Shown here: positions 1-10,917 of the stretch, in pieces
How the letters are laid out: every line of letters begins with the position of its first letter
How positions within the stretch are numbered: position 1 is the stretch's first letter
Assembly (NCBI GenBank): GCA_964059195.1
Contig: CAXKWD010000013.1
Coordinates: forward strand, 25,790,987-25,854,986
DNA length: 64,000 bases
From: Ectobius pallidus
Lineage: Eukaryota > Arthropoda > Insecta > Blattodea > Ectobiidae
Reading direction: 5' to 3'
The notes under the pieces: generated by a model
Told to the model about the DNA's origin: nothing
Databases searched by the model: none
What the model saw: only the letters and a program-made list of their open reading frames with translations
Translations under genes and position numbers: made by a program

Positions 1-117
1 TTCTCTATTCTGTCCCTGTGAAAACTAGACTGAATTCCTGTTTTTCCATCTCTGATCTTTGTATCCTGATCCTTAGTTCTTCCACTTCTTCTTATATTTG
101 ATCTCCTCTCGGATCTC

Positions 118-303
118 CTACTTCACTTCCTTCGTCGCCACAATAATTTTGTTACTCAGTCGCTCTGATCTTTTAATTATCTTACCAAAGCTGCCCGCTG
201 GTCCTGGGTTCATTTCAATACCACCTTCAATGATTATGATTGAGTAAATCAATGGGTTGCCGTTGTCTTCTACTTGCTTTTTCAACCCCGTCTTCTTTTT
301 ATT
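118..303 (-). pseudogene. LINE ORF1-like relic with 2A-like NPGP motif
   Basis: Read on the minus strand this stretch is open for about 62 codons and contains GGIEMNPGP (bases 199-228), preceded by a hydrophobic run IYSIIII. That is the consensus core of 2A-like ribosome-skipping peptides, in which G and P of NPGP are separated during translation. 2A-like motifs are known near the N-termini of some non-LTR retrotransposon ORFs. After the motif come Lys/Glu-rich residues that, read past an in-frame stop at 118-120, continue as a charged, coiled-coil-like segment. There is no start codon and an upstream stop at 304-306, so this is a decayed fragment. The match is to a short motif and could be chance, but the hydrophobic lead-in and charged tail fit a LINE ORF1. 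Confidence 0.45.
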
Positions 304-360
304 CTATCTCTGTAAACTGCCATTTCCACTCCCATTGTCCCTTACGTCACTTTTAACCAA

Positions 361-900
361 TAATCCACACACGTTCATACTTAGTGCATGTTACAAATGA
401 TATTATCCTAACCTAATACAGTCTTGAAGCTCCAGCTTAGTTACATATTTACTCCAGTTTGTATTGTGATACACAAGGCGCTTTGTTCATTGTTAGCTTA
501 TGTGTTGTACGCATTTAAGTCTGTCTATCGTTCTATGTGTATGCTTTGAATGTCTGTCGTCGTTTCTTCAGCTCAGGCATGCTGACGTCACTACAGTGTT
601 TTGCAGATGACAAGCCGTTTGTTCATTCTCCTGCTTAGATACGCGGTCCAATCAGAGATGGCGAGATGGAGGGAAGACTCTTCCTGCTAGCGGTGCTACC
701 TTAGCTCGTACACGTGATTGGCGGTGAAGGAAATGGCTTCACATTTGAAAAATACTGTAGTGGTGTGGCATACACACTTCAATGTATCCTAATTTATTCT
801 ACACAAACTATAATAACATGCAAAAATATGATTATACAGATTATAATCACAATATACACTTAACATAATCAATGACTGGAACATCTTCTTGTTATGACTG
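361..900. other. Intergenic, possible CRE/CCAAT promoter-like cluster
   Basis: No coding signal is visible. Bases 583-590 are a perfect palindromic CRE (TGACGTCA). CCAAT lies at 648-652, an E-box CACGTG at 711-716 and an inverted CCAAT (ATTGG) at 717-721. The clustering within 140 bp and the local GC rise resemble a TATA-less promoter. No transcription start or downstream exon is identifiable, so this stays a weak regulatory candidate. Confidence 0.2.
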
Positions 901-2065
901 TCTCATGCATAACGAGACTTCAAACCTCTTTCTCAAATTATACACAGATATTAAAATTATGGTTTAAAAATTGTATGATAATTGTCTTTCATCGCACGTT
1001 CAGTGTCTTCTGTGAGTTGAGGGCCTTCCTAAGCACAAAGAAGTTAATAAAATTCATAAAGAAACCGAGCATTTCAAAGCTTGAGAAGATCAACAACAGG
1101 TTCAACGGAATCAAGATGAGTATTTAATATTCGCCCCTATTAATACATGATCATATGTTCCAGAGAATGTATGTTTGAACATAGTTAATCCCGTGAAAGC
1201 CATCTCAAATAAATTGACACTAGTGTATCTGACCCCCATTATTTGCTCTACATTAGTCATTCTCAAACTGTGGTCAGCAAACCCCTGGAGAGTCTTAAAT
1301 AATGATGTACTTCATAGATCTTTAAGTTCAGTAACTAGGTCTTCACTGTTCTATAACATTCCCACAATATCATACGTAACTTTTACAAGTTACCAGTGCA
1401 CTGTTAGTGTCCGAAAAACAGTCTTCACTGGTGCATAGTTTGTTTGGCGTATAGTCAGTTGTGAACTAACGTAGGATTCTTAAAACGAATCGTATGCTAG
1501 TTGAGTACACTGTTAGATACTTGGCAGTAACCATTGACTCCCAATTACAATTTGCTAAGCCCCTAGGGAAAATAATAAATACTGTTTTCTTTTTCCAAAT
1601 TTATCCAACTCGACCCTTTTTTCAAATCTTCTCCTTCAATAAAAAACAAAGATTCCACTGGAGACTTTTATGAGTGACCTTTTCTACTCTCACACAAATC
1701 CAAATTAAACAGATCTAAAGTAAAGGATTTGAGTGATTATAAACACTTGAAGCACCTTCTGACCCAATTTATTATCAACAACTATACTAACTCTTTTAAT
1801 CAATGTAATAAAAATCCACTTCTTTTTTAAAAATCTGTTATTTTATTAGCTATGTTCAGTAAGTTATGTGTTGTAGTATTGGCAATTCTTGGATTTATAG
1901 CTAACATATTTCCAGTCACATCCACATGCGGCAGTTCTCTATTATGTAGCCTAGCAATGGCGGCTTGTGTATAGGCACTGTGGAACTATTTCCACTTGAT
2001 ATTATCGATAACATTTATTATAATGAGTCCTTTTTTCTTTAATTCTTTTTTTATACTTGTACAAT
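901..2065. other. AT-rich intergenic or intronic DNA
   Basis: The open frames here are short, lack recognisable motifs and are rich in AT codons. I see no repeat ends or RNA genes in this stretch. If the DM4/12 exon at 3501 is functional, this would be part of its upstream intron. Confidence 0.4.
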
Positions 2066-3217
2066 ATATGGACGGCTCAGTGCCAGAGGTGACTAAGCAC
2101 CATTTGACAAGTTATGAGAAAATGAAGGTTAAAGTAAACAGTAATTTTAAAATGATAGCAGTTTTCAAAAACATTTATTTCAATATCTGTACCAAGAGGA
2201 AAGTTCTCTCTTTCATAATGGCAAAGCATTCACTTCTTACTTTTATGCTAGTATGTGTACACACACTTGCAAAAATCATGATTGAACATAGTCATGTTTG
2301 GCGCAACATCGCCTTTAATAAATTGGCACATACGCAATAGTTAGTCATGTTTGGCTTTCAGAACATCAAAGAAAAACAAAACAAGGTAGCAATATTATAA
2401 AAATAGTGAATGAAAATAAAATCAGGTGTTCACATTGAAACCATTTTTAAGCAGTCTGCTTCAAGATCAAATTAAAATGTCACACTTCTTTTGAAAAAAA
2501 AAAAAGCATTGCACAACTAGATTATCGTATAATAATTTTCAGAACAATAAATCATTAATATTTTTACAAGCATATTAAAAAAATAATTGAATAGAATAGT
2601 ATGAATTTCAAAATATGTAGAAATTCTTAAACTACAAGTCAGCACACCCTGGATACAACTGTGCTGTGATTTCTTCATCCTGTTCCGATGACTCCGCTGT
2701 TGCAAGGTTTCTGTAGAACTGATGATGAACAGGAGGGATATACTTTAACAATCCTAATAAGTCAGTCATGATACGAGAATGTAAGAAGGTCACATCTGAA
2801 TAAGTGCTCCTAGTAAGTTATTTAATAACATTTTCTGCCAGTTTTTAGAGTCCACAATCCATGTTTTCATAACTAAATGAAGTATGCATACCTGATTCAT
2901 TAGCGGAAATTTCTCCCTCTGGTAAATAAATATATCCCATCATCGTCGCTAATAGCAGAAAAGTCGGAGTCTGAAGAATACCCACTCAGCACATCTACCA
3001 TCTTGATAGTAGGCTACTTAGTCATGTCTGGCACAAAATTTGCAGTTGGTTCTTGTAGAGCCAAACTTGCTTGCAAGTGGAAACACTTTCCAGACACAGT
3101 CAGGCTGTTAGTCATGTTTGGGATAGATAGAATACGATCTTCACTAGCCATTAAATACAAAATATTAAAATTGACCTTGATGGTACTTAGTCACCTCTGG
3201 CACTGAGCCGTCCATAT
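2066..3217. mobile_element. MITE-like element with 38-bp terminal inverted repeats
   Basis: Bases 2066-2103 and 3180-3217 are 38-bp inverted repeats differing at one position. The core is GGACGGCTCAGTGCCAGAGG, running into GTGACTAAG. The flanks read ATAT on both sides, so a TATA/ATAT duplication is possible but cannot be separated from the TIR. A submotif, AGTCATGTTTGGC or a close variant, recurs at 2289, 2341, 3020, 3110 and 3188, and inverted in the left TIR near 2080. This is typical of iterated transposase-binding sites near element ends. No transposase is present; the interior is AT-rich. The superfamily cannot be named from the sequence. Confidence 0.6.
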
Positions 3218-3500
3218 AATCCTTAAGTTTAATTTCAGTAGCCATCCCCCAGTTTATTAAAAAGATAAAAGAAAATCTTCGTATGGAACTGTGCGCTTCA
3301 CAGTGCTAGCATATGTTTTCATCTCATCATATCAGGGAAAATTATGCAAGTTGCACTTTTAGGTTTTGTATTCTTTGTCGTGAGGCGACTTCCAATTAGA
3401 AGAAGTATAAAAAACAATAAAAAAAATAACATGGCCTGCTAGGACTGTGCATGACCACAACTGCGGAGAGACTTAGGAGGTCATTGTTGTTATGTTTCAG

Positions 3501-3654
3501 GTTATCAATGGAGACTCCTGATGACTATGAAACACCAGAACATCAAATATATAAATTAGCTTACAGAGACGGTTTGACTAAACGATCCTGCATTGACAGT
3601 TACAGAGAATGTCCTTTCTCTCTGCTGGATGTCCTTCTCATTTCCCCTCTTTAA
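3501..3654 (+). CDS. Terminal exon of a DM4/DM12-family protein
   Basis: A polypyrimidine tract ending in TTTCAG (3495-3500) precedes an open exon that finishes with TAA at 3652-3654. After one base completing a split codon, the exon encodes LSMETPDDY, then YKLAYRDG, then SCIDSYRECPFSLLDV and a hydrophobic tail. Two Cys in the order C..Y..CP followed by SLLD is the C-terminal signature of the insect DM4/DM12 domain family (small, usually secreted proteins of unknown function). The acceptor phase matches the donor phase of the DM4/12 exon at 39393-39694, as expected for a conserved intron. Upstream exons are not visible in this window, so they must lie beyond base 1 or be lost. A pogo-type MITE begins 12 bp after the stop and would lie in the 3' UTR. 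Whether the gene is active is unknown. Confidence 0.6.
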
Positions 3655-3666
3655 CAGTTGCTAGTA

Positions 3667-4421
3667 CAGTCAACCCTCGATATAGTGCCACCATCCGTTC
3701 TCTAACATTTAGTGGCACAAAGCGATGGTGGCACTAAAACGAAATTTAATTTTAAAAATGAAAATGGCATGATAGAGTGCTGTATTCATTTACTGTACTA
3801 TATCATGAAAGAAAAATTCAATAAGAGGCAAATAGAGAACTTTAGCACAAAATAAAATACTGTACGGCAACTCAATTTATTACAGTATATGTTCAGTGCT
3901 ACAGTACACAAGGGTTGAAAATCATATGGGACCATGTAAGGGATTAACTGAAACTGAGTAAATGTACTATAGTGTTAACAGCTGAATGAACACTGGACTA
4001 AAAGAAGTGAAAGTTTGGAATGTCTCATTGTATGAAGGGCTCTTTCTACCTGCTCCACCCTCACGCAGGCTGTCTGTCCGACTTCTTAGTTCTTAACATA
4101 ACTTCCTCATTCCACCACACTACATTTACAGTTAGTGGCAGGGGAACACTCACTTCTTGGAAATACAGTAGACCCTACAGTATGTATATTAAATAATTTT
4201 CCTAACATTCACACTAGTTTTAAAATAATTCTGCACCTGAAAAAATTCACTGCAAGCTGGGTTTTGTAAAAATCTTGTCTTATATTCACTGGCACTAAAT
4301 GAATTGGCACAGTAACGAGGTTTTTATGTATTTTATATGGGAGAAGATCCATTCACTTGCATTTATTGGCGCAGTGCGAGGGTGGCACTGTAAAGAGGGG
4401 CATTACATCGAGGGTTGACTG
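3667..4421. mobile_element. pogo/Tigger-like MITE, 755 bp
   Basis: The ends are inverted: CAGTCAACCCTCGATATA at 3667 and its complement (ATCGAGGGTTGACTG) finishing at 4421. The terminal CAGT and a TA directly upstream (3665-3666) fit Tc1/mariner-type (pogo/Tigger) elements; the right flank is TG rather than TA, probably one substitution. Just inside the TIRs, GTGCCACC-type subterminal motifs recur on both sides. There is no coding capacity, so it is non-autonomous. Confidence 0.65.
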
Positions 4422-4624
4422 TGCATAGAACTATGATCAAAATGAATCTCGGCAACACAATTCAGCTGAGGTGGCATCCATCAAAGCTAGGTGGTCTTAA
4501 GTTGTATAGCTGGTATAAAGATATTTAAACTAAACATAAATTCAGGTAAACTGATAAAGTGCCAGAATGCTTTTGTTCAATCAGTGATAGCCTAATTGCA
4601 ATTATGAAATGTAGAAAATAAGTA

Positions 4625-5081
4625 GTCCACCGCTGTGGCTCAGGGGATGCGTCCAATCCTCTCACGCAGCGGGCCCGGGTTCGATTCCTGGTCGGGACAA
4701 GTTACCTAGGTGAGGTTTTTTCCGGGGTTTCCCTCACCTATGAGACAAATGTCAGGTAACTTTAGGCCCTTGTGGTCCCCGGATATCATCTGGCCGTCAT
4801 TATCATCTTCATCCTCATCCTCGCCTTGTTCTGAGAGAGTGTGTGTGTGAATGGTGTGTATCGTCCTATGTGTTCGTGTTGTCTCGGAGGTGGCCCCGGC
4901 ATTGGGCTGATCACTCATCCGGGGAGGCCCTCCATGTCCTTGTCTGGTCAAAAAAGTATGTATGTGATCCAAAGGTAATCCCTCTCCCGACAGGTCGCGG
5001 CCCTGTAAGGCCCGGGCGGCTTGGGTCGCTTAAATCCTAAAAGGGAGAGGTACAACTACGAAAAAGAAAGAAAGAAAGAAA
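4625..5081 (+). mobile_element. tRNA-derived SINE, copy 1, with 11-bp TSD
   Basis: The head contains a pol III A box (TGGCTCAGGGGATGC) and B box (GGTTCGATTCC), followed by a long unrelated body and a GAAA-rich microsatellite tail. The direct repeat GAAAATAAGTA flanks it (4614-4624 and 5082-5092). A paralogous sequence near 37409-37419 carries the uninterrupted target, which defines the ends independently. Near full-length copies occur at 18522-18975 (-), 38839-39299 (-) and 47251-47707 (+), plus fragments at 27180 and 41262. Several short open frames in the body recur in the copies only because the copies are homologous; they are not genes. Confidence 0.88.
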
Positions 5082-5092
5082 GAAAATAAGTA

Positions 5093-7364
5093 ATTTTTTT
5101 TATTGATTTCCGAGTTAAGCTCCAATTCGATTCATTAAGCGGGGCTTGCGGAAGAACAAAGGTCTAAAGTTTGATTCATAGCATTAATTCATACGAGTAT
5201 GAATCTGATATAAGAAATTCTTAAAATCTGTGAAGACTTTACAAAATGCACTGGCAATAATAAAGTGTAGGCTTGCGATTCGCTGACATGTTTGTTTCAC
5301 GTTTAAAGCGGCCGTATAGGTTATGAATGAATGAAATCCAGGTCTATTGCCTGCACAGGAGCCTTTAAACTGAAAAATACTCACATTGAAATATAATGTA
5401 GATATCGGTAGCCATAGATTTCGATAGAATGCAAAATATCATATCAAAACAGCTGCTGCGTTTAATTATTGAACGGTTACATGTGTTTTAAGTCTTTTAT
5501 TTATTTTATTTTTTATTTTGATAAGCATATGTGAAGGAATAAATGGGATAACATCAGAACGAAATTACAACAAATTCCTCACATCTAAAGCAAGGCCTGA
5601 TATAATAAATTTACAAACATCTGACTGCATTGGAGTCAAGGCTCTGAGTGATTAGCAACGCGACTTTGTAGTATAGTCATGATTTCCCATTTAAAAAAGC
5701 ATGTGACCTTTAATTAGTCGTTACTCCGGTACCGGTCAACCGATTTGATCCAAAATAAATAGGCTTCTTGCCATGGACTTTATAAATACATATACCATGT
5801 TTCATGAAAATCTTTTAAAGCGTATTTGAGTTATTGGACTGACATTTTCCACAATCTCAATTACTAAAACTGCAACCAATGAAACTTTTATTTTTAAAAA
5901 AGAAGATATAAACATGTACGAAATTAACACTACGAATGTCATACATACTTATTTGTCAACGAGCAAGATTATAGTTGTAAAAGCATATGGACTTAATACA
6001 ATGACTTAAAGGCATTCAACATTACTTTTATAAAAGACTTTCACTGTGTAAAGTGTTTTATTATCTCTGCATATTTTAAATAAGTAATTCTGAATTTTAT
6101 TATTATTTTATCTATAAATAGAAACAAGCTATTTTGTAAACAAATGACTGAAAATTGTAGGCCTACATTTTATTATTTGTTTATTATGCTACAAACAAAC
6201 AGGTCACAGAACTACAATTTTTTATAAAAATACCATGTATATAGACTGGTTATCAACCAATCAAAAGAACTACATATAGATCAAGTTTCTTTCTCTTTGT
6301 AAAGCTGGTCACCTGGCCCTTTAATACTATTTTGAGGGTATAAGGGAAAAATTTAGTTTAGGGAAAGTCAGTAACTATCAGCACTTTTTGTTTAATCCTC
6401 TGTAGATTGTTAAAATAAAATGAACTTGATACCAGCAACTCAACAATATTTTAACCTTTGCTTGGCCTTTCGGCATATTTCCGTCATCTTCAGTCATATT
6501 TCCGTCATCTTCAGTCATATGTTAGCAGGGATACCAAGGAATGCATCAGGACAATACAACTGAGATTGTTATGTTATTGTTAAAATGTTAATTTATTTTA
6601 CTGTTTTATATAAAGAATAAAATTGTTGGAGTAATATAAAAACCATTTGCTATCGAGTATCGAGTATAAACAAAAAATGGTGTATATCATATCGTATCTT
6701 GGAAATTTTGTAGTGGGCAATGTTTACTTTCTGTGACACGTTCAACTCCAGCAGAAGTCATACTTTTAAGTTCTAGAATCAAATATGCCCATCTCCGCAC
6801 TTAATTTTTCAGGGATGGAAATAATTTTCATTTTTCAGTTAAGGGCAAAATTTTTGAGTTCACCCTATTAAATACGTCCAACAAATTTGTAAATCTTGTA
6901 TTGAATATGAATTATGGAGAAGTAACAAGATTATTTAAGTATTCTGGGTGCCACTTTTTAAAGACTTCCCCTACCTTCTGCCACCCTAATTCTCTTCGAC
7001 CTGTCAATCAGTGAATAGAAAGGCAATTTGGCGTATTTATACTTGTCTGCACTCCAGTACAGTGTTGCCGAATAAGTACCACAGCACGGTTACTTCACTT
7101 GAGAAATAGTGAATGACGGCGGCAACACTGGGGAAATCCACGCGACTACCAGAGCACCTATTCTTTGTCGGTGCAGATTTTCGGATTAGGGAACAATGCT
7201 ATTATATTCTTTTGTAGAAAGACGATGGTTTGGGACGAGGTCTTCTTAAAACGGCACCAACAATATACTACTCACTAACTGAAGAAATGTTTTGCAGGAA
7301 ATTGATTCTTAATTTTACAAACAATTAGAATTGTCACTGAATGTGTTAGAAAGCAATATTGAAA
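5093..7364. other. AT-rich non-coding DNA with paralogy to 37.4-38.5 kb
   Basis: Patches here resemble 37.42-38.50 kb in the same orientation, for example the segment containing ATTTCCGAGTTAAGCTCCA and the segment containing TTTCATGAAAATC, indicating an old shared repeat or duplication. A 21-22 bp unit containing ATTTCCGTCATCTTCAGTCA is tandemly duplicated at about 6477-6522. I see no coding exon. Confidence 0.4.
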
Positions 7365-7540
7365 TAAACGGTGCAAAAGTATTTTGCACAAACTTTCTCA
7401 CATATACGTGTTAAAGGCTAGCACAGAAAAAGTAAATTATAGAGATAATTAAGTTTTATTTATTATATTTTCATAAAACTAACAAGTATCTAGAGCTGAG
7501 AGCATTAGGGTCAATCTTAATGTTCAATGCTTTTACTGTG

Positions 7541-7542
<2 letters not shown>

Positions 7543-7579
<37 letters not shown>

Positions 7580-7598
7580 CAACAATAATAATAACAAC
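7543..7598. repeat. (ATA)n microsatellite
   Basis: An imperfect trinucleotide run, with AAC interruptions at its right end. It sits at the same place in the repeat as the (TTA)n run at 13673-13727 in the opposite arm. Confidence 0.9.
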
Positions 7599-7714
7599 TT
7601 GGGGTTTGCATGGTTTCCTCAATCTCAAAAGCAAAAATGCACGATACATTGAGATCTGCTGCATGAATGAGTTCTTACAAGAGCCTACTGGTAAATTTGG
7701 GTGGCCACGAGTTT

Positions 7715-7775
7715 TGATTTGAACCCAGGACCTCTTCCCTATTACTCTATACCACCTCGCTCTAATTGATTTTGA
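7715..7775 (-). repeat. tRNA-like head within repeat segment B
   Basis: In reverse orientation this reads GAGGTGGTATAGAGTAATAG, then a B-box-like GGGTTCAAATC. Equivalent heads occur at 12488-12548 (+) and 23662-23742 (+), all in the same larger repeat. No cloverleaf forms, so it is a tRNA-derived SINE-type head and not a tRNA gene. Confidence 0.5.
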
Positions 7776-7953
7776 TGTGTTCATTACGACTGTGGTAAAG
7801 TGACTACATTTCATAACAATAATTAGATTATAGTATTCTTGTTATATGGGTAACAAAAGAATATTCATATTTCAATCAAAATGTGTTCTGAAATTCGTAT
7901 TTAAGTCATGTTATTTAGTTTTTATCTTGATACCTATTAATTTTATAAAGAAA

Positions 7954-10917
7954 CTAGCTTCGCTATCGGTGTATTTTATGGAGTAAATTTCAACTGATAT
8001 TAATTTAAATGGACATGATACAAGATGAAATTGCGACTAAGATTCATGGTATGTAAATATTCAATTTGTATTTTGCCTTTACGACCACGGAAATCATAGA
8101 AAAATGCAAGTAAAATTGGTTGTAATATGTTGTAAAAAATGCGGGACTTCATCTCCGAGATATTATTAAAGAACATAAATTATGAATTTTCTTTAACAGA
8201 TAGAAGAAAATTTTGTTAGTTCTGGACAAAAATATGTTAATTGGATTTAATTATGATGAACCTGAGACTTCAGAACGCAAGTCCAAGACGTTACTATCTC
8301 GACCACCCCGTTAGGTTTACGGAAATAATTATTTCTAAACTTTCAGAGCCATACGTGAATACAGTTTGATAATACAGTTTCCATGGAAACCGAGCCCTTT
8401 TTCGGGGGTTTTTAGGACTAAAAATTTTAAAAAATTTACTTTTTGGAATTTTCCTGTGGTTTACAGCCTAAAAGCTATATGTGTACCAAATTTCAAGTTT
8501 CTAGCTTATCTGGAAGTGGACAAACATTAATGTCAGTGAGCCGAACCGAGCCCTTTTTCGGGAGAGTTTAGGGCTAAAAATTAAGAAAATAAACTTTTTG
8601 GAATTTTTCTTTGGTTTACAGCCTAAAATCTATATGTGTACCAAATTTCAAGTTTCTAGCTCATCTGGAAGTGGGCAAACATTAATGTCGGTGAGCGGAG
8701 CTGAGCCCTTTTTCGGAGGTTTTTAGGGCTAAAAATTGGAAAAAATATACTTTTTGGAATTTTCCTGTGGTTTACAGCCTAAAAGCTATATGTGCACCAA
8801 ATTTCAAGTTTCTAGCTTATCTGGAAGTGGACAAACATTAATGTCAGTGTGCCGAACCGAGCCCTTATTCGGGAGTGTTTAGGGCTAAAAATTAAAAAAA
8901 TAAACTTTTTGGAATTTTCATATGGTTTACAGCCGAAAATCTATATGTGTACCAAATTTCAAGTTTCTAACTCATCTGGAAGTGGGCAAACATTAATGTC
9001 GGTGAGCGGAGCTGAGCCCTTTTTCGGAGGTTTTTAGGGATAAAAATTGGAAAAAATAAACTTTTTGGAATTTTCCTGTGGTTTACAGCCTAAACGCTAT
9101 ATGTGTACCAAATTTCAAGTTTCTAGCTAATCTGGAAGTGGACAAACATTAATGTCAGTGTGCCGAACCGAGCCCTTTTTCGGGAGTGTTTAGGGCTAAA
9201 AATTTAAAAAAATAAACTTTTTGGAATTTTCCTATGGTTTACAGCCTAAAATCTATATGTGTACCAAATTTCAAGTTTCTAGCTAATCTGGAAGTGGACA
9301 AACATTAATGTCAGTGTGCCGAACCGAGCCCTTATTCGGGAGTGTTTAGGGCTAAAAATTAAAAAAAATAAACTTTTTGGAATTTTCATATGGTTTGCAG
9401 CCTAAAATCTATATGTGTACCAAATTTCAAGTTTCTAGCTAATCTGGAAGTGGACAAACATTAATATCAGTGTGCCGAACCGAGCCCTTATTCGGGAGTG
9501 TTTAGGGCTAAAAATTAAAAAAAAATAAACTTTTTGGAATTTTCCTATGGTTTACAGCCTAAAATCTATATGTGTACCAAATTTCAAGTTTCTAGCTAAT
9601 CTGGAAGTGGACAAACATTAATGTCAGTGTGCCGAACCGAGCCCTTATTCGGGAGTGTTTAGGGCTAAAAATTAAAAAAAATAAACTTTTTGGAATTTTC
9701 ATATGGTTTGCAGCCTAAAATCTATATGTGTACCAAATGTTAAGTTTCTAGCTCATCTGGAAGTGGGCAAACATTAATGTCGGTGAGCGGAGCTGAGCCC
9801 TTTTTCGGAGGTTTTTAGGGATAAAAATTGGAAAAAATTAACTTTTTGGAATTTTCCTGTGGTTTACAGCCTAAACGCTATATGTGTACCAAATTTCAAG
9901 TTTCTAGCTAATCTGGAAGTGGACAAACATTAATGTCAGTGTGCCGAACCGAGCCCTTTTTCGGGAGTGTTTAGGGCTAAAAATTACAAAAAAAATAAAC
10001 TCTTTGGAATTTTCCTATGGTTTACAGCCTAAAATCTATATGTGTACCAAATTTCAAGTTTGTAACTCATCTGGAAGTGGGCAAACATTAATTTCGGTGA
10101 GCAGAGCTGAGCCCTTTTTCGGATGTTTTTAGGGCTAAAAATTAGAAAAAAATAACTTTTCTGGAATTTTCCTGTGGTTTACGGCCTAGAAGCTATATGT
10201 GTACCAAATTTCAAGTCTCTAGCTTATTTGGAAGTGGACAAACATTAATGTCAGTGTGCCGAACCGAGCCCTTTTTCGGGAGTGGTTAGGGCTAAAAATT
10301 AAAAAAAATAAACTTTTTGGATTTTTCCTGTAGTTTACAGCCTAAAACCTATATGTGTACCAAATTTCAAGTTTCTAGGTCATCTGGAAGTCGGCAAATA
10401 TTAATGTCGGTGAGCCGAGCCGAGCCTTTTTTCGGGGGGTTTTTAGAGCTAAAAATAAAAAAAAATAAACTTTTTGGAACTTTCCTGTGGTTTGTAGCCT
10501 ATAAGCTATATCTGTACAAAATTTCAAGTTTCTAGCTCATCTGGAAGTGGGCAAACATTTTTGTCGGTGAGCCGAGCCGAGCCCTTTTTCGGGGTGTTTT
10601 TAGGGCTAAAAATTTTTAAAATTAACTTTTTGGAATTTGTCTGTGGTTTGCAGCCTAAAAGCTATATGTGTACCAAATTTCACGTTTCTAGCTCATCTGG
10701 AAGTGGGCAAACATTAATATCGGTGTGCCGAGCCAAACCCTTTCTCTTTGGGTTTTTAGGGCTAAAACTTAAAAAAATACTTTTTGGAATTTTCCTGTGG
10801 TTTACAGCCTAAAAGCTATACGTGTACCAAATTTCAAGTTTCTAGCTCATCTGGAAGTGGGCAAACATTAATGTCAGTGAGTGAGTGAGTCAGCCATGTG
10901 GCTTTATATTATAGAGA
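7954..10917 (-). mobile_element. Helitron carrying an internal satellite, 2964 bp
   Basis: On the minus strand the element begins with TCTCTATAATATAAAG (5' end at 10917) and ends with GCGAAGCTAG (3' end at 7954). The TC start, CTAG end and insertion between A and T are Helitron hallmarks. The flanking repeat gives the empty site: in the uninterrupted arm the same host sequence reads AAAAAA|TTTCTTTATA at 12300/12301, and here it is split exactly there. The interior is mostly a tandem array (see 8384-10890). No Rep/helicase coding exists, so it is non-autonomous, comparable in plan to DINE-1-type Helitrons with internal repeats. Confidence 0.8.
8384..10890. repeat. ~156-bp tandem array, about 16 units
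   Basis: Units recur about every 156 bp. They can be followed by the motif GAGCCCTTTTTCGG at about 8391, 8547, 8703, 8861, 9015, 9172, 9327, 9485, 9643, 9795, 9952, 10110, 10267, 10422 and 10578, with a degenerate one near 10735. Two unit types are visible (accGAGCCCTTATTCGGGAG and gctGAGCCCTTTTTCGGAGG) and alternate in part of the array, giving a ~312-bp higher-order period. A single unit is present in the related Helitron at 21241-21750. The short open frames here are by-products of the repeat. Confidence 0.92.

Larger units (their letters stand above)
7365..7953 (-). repeat. Left arm, outer part, of a palindromic repeat pair (segments A and B)
   Basis: In reverse orientation this matches 13690-13915 (segment A: GTATATGCGAGAAAG followed by TTTGTGCAACA, and a trinucleotide microsatellite) and 12301-12620 (segment B, with a tRNA-like B box). 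It is continuous with 10918-11460 once the Helitron between them is removed. The ATA microsatellite at 7543-7598 lies between A and B. Confidence 0.65.

Noticed and set aside
4706..5040. Recurrent protein starting MDHIHTFLTRQGHGG in four places
   Set aside because: It recurs because it lies in copies of one tRNA-derived SINE; pol III heads, tails and TSDs explain it, and the frames are not conserved as coding.
8849..10812. Repeated ORFs with SVSRAEPFFG
   Set aside because: Produced by the 156-bp satellite units; frames differ and break between units.
7954..10917. CRISPR-like array
   Set aside because: Units are 156 bp with no short repeat/unique spacer pattern, and the context is a eukaryotic Helitron.
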